Positions 5,340 to 9,490 of a stretch of DNA of 9,490 nt are shown here, one piece after another; positions within the stretch are counted from its first letter, which is position 1, and every line of letters begins with the position of its first letter. The notes under the pieces were generated by a model. The model was given only the letters and a program-made list of their open reading frames with translations, was not told the origin of the DNA and did not search any database. The translations under genes were made by a program, and so were the position numbers. Source of the DNA: Pseudomonadota bacterium (lineage in GTDB: Bacteria; Pseudomonadota; Alphaproteobacteria; Rhizobiales; Xanthobacteraceae); the NCBI GenBank assembly GCA_021779635.1, contig JAJYAH010000208.1, forward strand, positions 1-9,490. Direction: 5' to 3'.

Positions 5340-5359
5340 AGGATCGCCGAGACGATCCT
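5340..5359. repeat. Hairpin between the binding-protein gene and the YkvA gene
   Basis: AGGATCG-CCGAGA-CGATCCT: seven perfect base pairs around a six-base loop, 13 bases upstream of the YkvA ATG. No T-run follows on the minus strand. The strong purine-rich GAGGAGGAT lies partly in this stem. It could act as an intercistronic stabiliser or limit YkvA translation. Confidence 0.45.
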
Positions 5360-5383
5360 CCTCGTCGAAGCCTCAAAGCATCG

Positions 5384-6568
5384 TCACTGAAGCTTGCACT
5401 TGGTTTCGGGACGATCGAGACCGAGCGTATCAAGCGTCGACGATTGATGGAGGAATCCCTCCTGTGGAGACACCGACACGGTGTTGCGGCCGTCGAACAG
5501 CAGGATTGGCTGTCGCAGCTGCAAATTCCAGTCGCGAATAGTCAACTTTTGACCCTTGAAGGCCGCAACCGAGAACTCAGGGCTCTTGATGTAGGCCTGC
5601 ATCTTGCCGGCGTCGCTGGAATTGGTTCGGGCCGCCGTCTCACCGATCATGCGAACAGCGGTCCAGACCTGCATGTCGCTGGCCGTCATTGAACGCTGGA
5701 ATGCCTTGGTAAAACGGTTTTGCAACTGTACGGCGCCCCATTGATCGAACGCCGCATTCCAGGTGGTGGGAACAAGTCCCGCCGAGCCAACCACCGGACG
5801 CGCATCCCAGGTCCGATAGGGCAGATAGCCGGCAAAAACCTCGCTTTCGTCCGCCGCCACGAGCACATCGTGCTCGGGTGCGCCTTGGGTCGCCACCGGC
5901 ATCTGCCGCTGAATCTCGGTGACGCCGCTGTCGGTGCGCCGCGCGCCGCCGTTGTCCTTGAATTCGCGCTGCTCAACGATCTTGGCGCCGAACCGCGTCG
6001 CGGCATGGCGCAAGGCTTCGGCGAACAGCGCGTCCTTTTCGTGCGAGCCGACCAGCAGCATCCACCTGCCCCATTTTTTCCAGACCAGGTATTGCGCGAG
6101 CGCGTCGGCGAGCATCGAGCGCGTCGGCGCGACATGAATGACGTTGGCGCGACAATCCTGCTCGCGCAGCCGTTCGTCCAATGCCGATGCGTTTATCAGC
6201 ATCTCGCCGCGAGCCTTGCCGGCGTCCGCAGTTTTGAGCAGCCGGTCAGCATCAAGGCTCGTGACGATGAACGACGCGCCCTGGTCGGCGAGCGCATTCA
6301 TGGCCGCGACCGGATCGTCGCCCTCGCCCAGCAACGTCTCGACGAGGGTATAATGCTGATTGAGGAAGCGCCCGGTGGTATTATTGTCTTCGATCGCCAA
6401 TTGAGCGCCGGCGAGACCGTCATTGGCGGCCGGTACGTCGATCAGCGATATCCTGATTCTCGATGGTGCCTGGCGAAGGTAGCCGATCTTGATTTCCAGC
6501 GGCTGATCGGACAAGCCCGCTCCGCTCGAGGCGATCAGTGCGCAGACACCAAGCAGAAGCCGCAGCAA
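5384..6568 (-). CDS. ABC transporter periplasmic binding protein, PQQ-dependent alcohol dehydrogenase-associated type
   Basis: 394 residues, exported: signal peptide 1-20 (LRLLLGVCALIASSGAGLS), mature start near DQPLEIKIGYLRQ. The fold is that of a type I (Leu/Ile/Val-like) binding protein. The order is IKIGYL, a long ISLIDVPAANDGLAGAQLAI stretch with EDNNTTGRFL, GEGDDPVAAMNALADQGA, a HVAPTRSMLADALAQYLVWK helix, and WGRWMLLVGS starting lobe two. This matches the family I know as the PQQ-dependent alcohol dehydrogenase system binding protein (TIGR03863), usually encoded with an ABC ATPase and permease and a beta-propeller protein. Ligand unknown. The start is TTG (6568-6566), supported by a near-perfect GGGAGG with a five-base gap; upstream ATGs are out of frame or run into a stop. 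No lipobox Cys is seen. It diverges from the beta-propeller gene, while the ATPase and permease are not in the window. Confidence 0.85.
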   Translation of the reverse strand: MLRLLLGVCALIASSGAGLSDQPLEIKIGYLRQAPSRIRISLIDVPAANDGLAGAQLAIEDNNTTGRFLNQHYTLVETLLGEGDDPVAAMNALADQGASFIVTSLDADRLLKTADAGKARGEMLINASALDERLREQDCRANVIHVAPTRSMLADALAQYLVWKKWGRWMLLVGSHEKDALFAEALRHAATRFGAKIVEQREFKDNGGARRTDSGVTEIQRQMPVATQGAPEHDVLVAADESEVFAGYLPYRTWDARPVVGSAGLVPTTWNAAFDQWGAVQLQNRFTKAFQRSMTASDMQVWTAVRMIGETAARTNSSDAGKMQAYIKSPEFSVAAFKGQKLTIRDWNLQLRQPILLFDGRNTVSVSPQEGFLHQSSTLDTLGLDRPETKCKLQ

Positions 6569-6904
6569 TCACACCTCCCATGACATGTTCAGACACGCTG
6601 CACGACTGAATTGCACCGCAACATATCGCCCGATGCCGTCCGGTCCAGCCGCTTCGGCAGCGGGACTTTCGGTCTGTTTTCCGTTAACTCCAGGGTACTC
6701 GATCTATTGTCTAGCACAAGGAAACACGAAATCGCCGGCTGAACGTCACACCGCTACGATTGTCTAATTCAGCAATTGGCGTTACGCCGGGTCCTGAAAC
6801 GAGCTCGGGGTTCAATCCTGTGCTGATATGACGCCATATTCTTGTTCCAACGATGGAACGGGCTTTATTGTTCAAATCCAATCCGCTTGAACTGGACCTG
6901 ACAC
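6569..6904. promoter_or_regulatory. 336-base divergent regulatory region between the two PQQ-associated genes
   Basis: No gene. It must hold promoters for both neighbours, but I could not fix -35/-10 pairs with confidence. Visible structure is an inverted repeat at 6844-6859, a small palindrome GGCGT-T-ACGCC (6778-6788), and two copies of ATTGTCTA (6706-6713 and 6759-6766) spaced 53 bases, close to five helical turns. The base composition is lower in GC than the flanking genes. Confidence 0.55.
6844..6859. promoter_or_regulatory. Inverted repeat, candidate operator upstream of the beta-propeller gene
   Basis: GTTCCA-ACGA-TGGAAC, perfect six-base arms with a four-base centre, ending 45 bases before the ATG. 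Spacing and symmetry suit a dimeric regulator close to the promoter. No regulator gene in the window is an obvious partner. Confidence 0.45.
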
Positions 6905-7888
6905 ATGTTCGATATGCGCCGGATCATAGCACTCGGCCTCTCTTTGGTCGGCTTCCTGCTCTCGTTTGATTCCGCCTTTGCCTTCCGCGCCTATGTTTCC
7001 AACGAAAAGGGCAATTCGGTGTCGGTGATCGACACCGGCAAGATGGAGGTGATCGCGACCGTCAAGACCGGGCAACGACCGCGCGGCATCGAAGTTTCCC
7101 GAGACGGCAAGTTCGTCTATGTCGCCGTCGGCGACGACGACACGGTCCAGATCATTGACACCAAGAGCCTGAGCATCGTTGGAGAATTGCCGTCAGGTCC
7201 AGACCCCGAACAATTCGCACTCGATTCGGCGGGAAAGTCGCTCTACGTCGCCAACGAAAATGACGCGATGGTGACCGTCATCGACCTGGAGAAGCGCGCC
7301 GCCGTCGGCGAGGTGTCGGTGGGCGTCGAGCCCGAGGGCCTGGCGGTCAGTCCCGATGCCAAGATCCTGATCTGCACGTCCGAGACGACGAGCATGGTGC
7401 ATTTCATCGATACGACGAGCCGCGAGATCGTGGCCAATCTGCTGGTCGGTTCTCGCCCACGCTTTTCCGCGTTCAAATCCGACGGATCGGAGTTGTGGGT
7501 CACTTCCGAAATCGGCGGGGCTCTTGCGATTATCGATCCGGCAACGCGGCAGCTCAAGCAAACCGTCAGATTCGAGATTCCGGGACTTCGGTCCGAAGCG
7601 ATTCAGCCGGTCGGCATCAATATCACCAAGGATGGCAAGCTTGGCTTCGTCGATCTCGGGCCCGCCAATCGCGTGGCGGTGGTTGACGGCGTTACTCACG
7701 CCGTCCTGAAATACCTGCTGGTCGGCCAAAGAGTTTGGCACGGCTCGTTTTCACCGGACGAGAAATATCTGCTGGTCGCTAATGGGGTCTCGAATGACGT
7801 CTCGGTCATCGATGTCGCGGCCTTGCGGGTCGTCAAATCCATTCAGGTCGGAGAACTGCCTTGGGGTGTCGCCTTCGGTCCCAATTGA
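6905..7888 (+). CDS. Exported YVTN-type beta-propeller protein of the PQQ-dependent catabolism group
   Basis: 327 residues. Signal peptide 1-26 (RRIIALGLSLVGFLLSFDSAFA), then a seven-bladed propeller built of repeats of about 42 residues. Each blade has a VxVID(T/L/V)...V..I.VG..P.G...S.DGK..YVA pattern: VSVIDTGKMEVIATVKTG (39-56), VQIIDTKSLSIVGELPSG, VTVIDLEKRAAVGEVSVG, VHFIDTTSREIVANLLVG, LAIIDPATRQLKQTVRF, VAVVDGVTHAVLKYLLVG, VSVIDVAALRVVKSIQVG. The last blade closes at WGVAFGPN. This is the PQQ-dependent catabolism-associated beta-propeller family (TIGR03866) as I recall it, periplasmic and genetically linked to quinoprotein alcohol dehydrogenases. Its molecular function is not established. 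The ribosome site is weak (only GGACC about 10 bases upstream), and a second ATG at 6914 is possible. Divergent from the binding-protein gene, supporting a shared module. Confidence 0.88.
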   Translation: MFDMRRIIALGLSLVGFLLSFDSAFAFRAYVSNEKGNSVSVIDTGKMEVIATVKTGQRPRGIEVSRDGKFVYVAVGDDDTVQIIDTKSLSIVGELPSGPDPEQFALDSAGKSLYVANENDAMVTVIDLEKRAAVGEVSVGVEPEGLAVSPDAKILICTSETTSMVHFIDTTSREIVANLLVGSRPRFSAFKSDGSELWVTSEIGGALAIIDPATRQLKQTVRFEIPGLRSEAIQPVGINITKDGKLGFVDLGPANRVAVVDGVTHAVLKYLLVGQRVWHGSFSPDEKYLLVANGVSNDVSVIDVAALRVVKSIQVGELPWGVAFGPN

Positions 7889-7912
7889 AGGCGACAGCGC
7901 CGACGTTCGCCT
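7889..7912. terminator. Weak stem-loop after the beta-propeller gene
   Basis: AGGCGA (7889-7894) pairs with TCGCCT (7907-7912) around a 12-base loop, starting on the base after the stop codon. No T-run. Position between convergent genes is the main argument. Confidence 0.25.
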
Positions 7913-7974
7913 GAACCGGCCACGAATGTGACCGCAACAGCGCTGTGCTTGCCGCGCGCTCGCCGCAAGAACCG

Positions 7975-8181
7975 TCAAATTTTACGCTTTTCACTGCCGG
8001 GATAGTCGCAGGTCCATTTCTTTGTAACCCATGCGGGATGCTGGCCGATCCACTGGGCGATATAGGGCTGCGCAGCCATCATGCATTGTTTGAGCGAACC
8101 ATCCCAGGCGAACTGGAGATATTTCTCCTCGCAATTATTGGGATTGGCGATGGCACAGACGGTCAGGATGATTTCAATCAA
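7975..8181 (-). CDS. Small four-cysteine protein, conserved type, function unknown
   Basis: 68 residues from a TTG start. GGAGG lies exactly five bases before the TTG (8181-8179), and the protein then begins IEIILTVCAIANPNNCEE. An in-frame ATG at 8193 would add MEDR but has only a distant GAGG, so I prefer TTG and cannot exclude ATG. Cysteines at 9, 17, 33 and 58; QCMMAAQPYIAQWIGQHPAW (32-51) and W-x-C-x-YPG (56-62) are the most family-like parts. I recall similar 65-75-residue proteins in many Rhizobiales genomes, always uncharacterised. No clear signal peptide, though residues 1-12 are hydrophobic. The even cysteine count suggests two disulfides or a metal site (inference). It lies convergent to the beta-propeller gene and divergent from S-formylglutathione hydrolase, just downstream of a 19-base palindrome. 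Confidence 0.75.
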   Translation of the reverse strand: MIEIILTVCAIANPNNCEEKYLQFAWDGSLKQCMMAAQPYIAQWIGQHPAWVTKKWTCDYPGSEKRKI

Positions 8182-8198
8182 TCTGTCCTCCATTCAAA

Positions 8199-8217
8199 AA
8201 TATGCCTCAGGCATATT
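8199..8217. promoter_or_regulatory. Perfect 19-base palindrome, candidate operator
   Basis: AATATGCCTCAGGCATATT: nine-base perfect arms around one central base, 17 bases upstream of the TTG start of the four-cysteine gene (5 bases before the alternative ATG). The symmetry and AT-flanked GCC/GGC core look like a binding site for a dimeric regulator (LysR, GntR or TetR type). On the minus strand it is followed by TTTTT, so a small intrinsic terminator is the alternative, but no minus-strand gene lies upstream to be terminated. Confidence 0.55.
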
Positions 8218-8480
8218 ACGTCAAATTCATCCCTCCGTTTCAAATTTCGACAGGAATTATACCGTTGCCCCCATTCGAAATCGCTATGACTGCACCGTCA
8301 GCCGTGGAACCTGGTGCGCGCCTATCGGCCGGTTCAAACAGTTGCCGCATTGCAACCTGTCGCGCGCAAGAACGTCCATCGACGGACCCGTGAAATCGGC
8401 AACCTTGACTTTGGAGGGCAGCGTGTAATGTTTCAAAAATACGGGACAACTTGGCTGGATTTTGCGGGAGATTTGGCCTT

Positions 8481-8496
8481 CGCAGCTTGTGCTGCG
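8481..8496 (+). repeat. Hairpin in the putative leader of S-formylglutathione hydrolase
   Basis: CGCAGC-TTGT-GCTGCG, six perfect base pairs with a four-base loop, 132 bases before the ATG. No T-run; could be leader structure or a binding site. Confidence 0.35.
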
Positions 8497-8627
8497 GATG
8501 CGTGAACGCGTGAGTTCGCAGCAACCGAACAGATGGTTTTCGGAAGAGCCACGCGTTCCGGACTCAACAAAAAACAATGGCGGTGAGACGCCAGATGAAG
8601 TCCAACGGACGCCGGAGCCTTTAAATC

Positions 8628-9473
8628 ATGACACTCGAAACAATTTCTCTCAATCGATCGCATGAAGGCGTGCAAGGCGTTTACAAACACGCCAGCCGTG
8701 AGACCCGGACGGCCATGACCTTTTCGGTCTATGTCCCACCGCATCAAGCCGACGCGACGCTCCCGGTGATCTGGTATCTTTCCGGACTGACTTGCACGCA
8801 TGCCAACGTCACCGAGAAAGGTGAATATCGCAGGGCCTGCGCGGAACTGGGCCTGATCTTGGTCGCGCCTGACACCAGCCCGCGTGGCGAAGGTGTGCCC
8901 GGTGATCCCGCCGGCGCCTACGATTTCGGGCTTGGCGCCGGCTTCTATGTCGACGCCACCGAGGCGCCATTTGCGAATAATTACCGAATGTGGAGTTATG
9001 TGACGGAAGAACTCCCCGAATTGATCGCCGGGCACTTTCCGGTTGATCCCAAACGGCAATCAATCCTTGGGCATTCGATGGGTGGGCATGGCGCCCTTAC
9101 CATTGCGCTGCGGCATCCTGCGCGCTACCGCGCTGCCAGCGCCTTTTCGCCGATCGTCGCACCGTCACAGGTGCCGTGGGGGATCAAGGCATTGGGCGGA
9201 TATCTCGGCGACGACCGCGATGCCTGGCGCAAGCATGATGCTGCCGCCCTGATCGAGGATGGCGCGCGGTTCGCCGATTTTCTCGTCGACTATGGCGATG
9301 CCGATCAATTCCTGGCCGAACAACTTCGCCCTGACCTGCTGGAGCACGCCTGCAGGCAGGCGGCAATCCCGCTTACCCTTCGCCGCCAGGCCGGCTATGA
9401 CCATAGCTATTACTTCGTATCGACCTTCATGGAAGATCACATGCGCTGGCACGCCGCGCGATTGAGATCCTGA
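8628..9473 (+). CDS. fghA: S-formylglutathione hydrolase (esterase D family)
   Basis: 281 residues, the usual length. An alpha/beta-hydrolase that splits S-formylglutathione into formate and glutathione, the last glutathione-linked step of formaldehyde oxidation in the cytoplasm. Visible landmarks: LPVIWYLSGLTCTHANVTEK (45-64), with the conserved Cys56; PDTSPRGEGVPGD (81-93); the GAGFYVDAT segment (103-111); the nucleophile Ser150 in GHSMGGHGAL (148-157); acid Asp226 in DYGDADQFL (221-229); and catalytic His259 in GYDHSYYF (256-263). All triad residues are present and the gene is intact, ending TGA at 9471-9473. The ATG at 8628 has GGAG 10 bases upstream. It is on the same side as the PQQ-associated genes, which points to alcohol (methanol-type) oxidation producing formaldehyde. 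The glutathione-dependent formaldehyde dehydrogenase is not in the window. Bases 9474-9490 hold nothing recognisable. Confidence 0.95.
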   Translation: MTLETISLNRSHEGVQGVYKHASRETRTAMTFSVYVPPHQADATLPVIWYLSGLTCTHANVTEKGEYRRACAELGLILVAPDTSPRGEGVPGDPAGAYDFGLGAGFYVDATEAPFANNYRMWSYVTEELPELIAGHFPVDPKRQSILGHSMGGHGALTIALRHPARYRAASAFSPIVAPSQVPWGIKALGGYLGDDRDAWRKHDAAALIEDGARFADFLVDYGDADQFLAEQLRPDLLEHACRQAAIPLTLRRQAGYDHSYYFVSTFMEDHMRWHAARLRS

Positions 9474-9490
9474 GGCACTCCTCCCCCGTC

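Larger units (their letters stand above)
8194..8627. promoter_or_regulatory. 434-base gap upstream of S-formylglutathione hydrolase
   Basis: No supportable gene; the open frames here (minus strand 8240-8577 and others) have random-looking proteins. Contents: the palindrome 8199-8217; a possible weak promoter TTGACT (8405-8410) and TAATGT (8426-8431) with a short 15-base spacer; a hairpin CGCAGC-TTGT-GCTGCG (8481-8496); a second TGGCG-N6-CGCCA (8578-8593); and the ribosome site GGAG (8614-8617). If the promoter is right, the leader is about 190 bases. Confidence 0.5.

Noticed and set aside
5720..6583. 287-codon plus-strand open frame
   Set aside because: Antisense to the binding-protein gene, which has a signal peptide, a strong ribosome site and family features.
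8199..8222. Reading the palindrome as an intrinsic terminator for minus-strand RNA
   Set aside because: It is followed by TTTTT on that strand, but the stem has few GC pairs, and no minus-strand gene precedes it. An operator is more likely, though not excluded.
8240..8577. Two overlapping minus-strand frames of 94 and 97 codons in the gap before fghA
   Set aside because: Different frames over the same bases, no ribosome site match, no recognisable protein; treated as non-coding.
8433..9059. 208-codon minus-strand open frame
   Set aside because: Mostly antisense to S-formylglutathione hydrolase, whose triad is intact; no motif in the alternative protein.
1..9490. tRNA, rRNA, CRISPR, insertion sequence, integrase, toxin-antitoxin or phage features
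   Set aside because: None of the expected signatures was seen: no repeat array, no terminal inverted repeats with a transposase, no cloverleaf-like stretch, no recombinase motif.

Overview
The window looks like the chromosome of an alphaproteobacterium of the Bradyrhizobium / Rhodopseudomonas / Afipia type. The evidence is GC-rich coding sequence with strong third-position bias, acyl-CoA genes with a divergent MarR regulator, a PQQ-dependent dehydrogenase accessory module beside glutathione-linked formaldehyde oxidation, and small proteins of a type I associate with that group. The genus is inferred from memory of gene content, not from any search.

Left half (1-4877), an acyl-CoA module. Two minus-strand units flank a small plus-strand gene. 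Unit B (about 1760 down to 1) encodes a PECR-like SDR reductase (637-1518), a MaoC-type hydratase (117-569) and the start of a CitE-like CoA-ester lyase (runs off the left edge). Unit A (4139 down to 2417) encodes a DECR-like SDR (GTG start) and a PaaG-like crotonase. A MarR-family regulator (4338-4877) is divergent from unit A. Two copies of an ATACGCTNNCGTA motif lie in the 198-bp divergent region, one overlapping each predicted promoter. A weaker relative sits next to the predicted promoter of unit B. Together the genes resemble an auxiliary beta-oxidation set (2,4-dienoyl-CoA and 2-enoyl-CoA reduction, double-bond isomerisation, hydration, C-C cleavage) under MarR control. No acyl-CoA ligase, dehydrogenase or thiolase is in view, so the substrate is unknown. 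The small plus-strand gene (1979-2335) encodes an exported protein with a Cys-Cys pair and no known function.

Middle (4878-5383). A strong GC hairpin separates the convergent MarR gene and a YkvA/DUF1232 membrane protein gene. A second hairpin lies just upstream of the YkvA start.

Right half (5384-9490), a C1 / PQQ-alcohol-oxidation neighbourhood. A periplasmic binding protein of the PQQ-dependent alcohol dehydrogenase-associated ABC type (TTG start, minus) and an exported YVTN beta-propeller protein of the PQQ-associated type (plus) diverge from a 336-bp intergenic region holding an inverted repeat. Next come a small four-cysteine protein (minus), a 434-bp gap with a perfect 19-bp palindrome at its left end, and S-formylglutathione hydrolase (8628-9473, plus), which completes glutathione-dependent formaldehyde oxidation. 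The natural reading is support for periplasmic alcohol (methanol-type) oxidation followed by cytoplasmic formaldehyde detoxification. The dehydrogenase, cytochrome, ABC ATPase and permease are not in the window.

No tRNA, rRNA, CRISPR array, insertion sequence or phage feature was seen. Nothing here is clearly a wholly new system. The best leads are the predicted MarR regulon with operators inside promoters, the pair of SDRs lacking the classical catalytic Tyr, and the unexplained palindromes next to the C1 genes.
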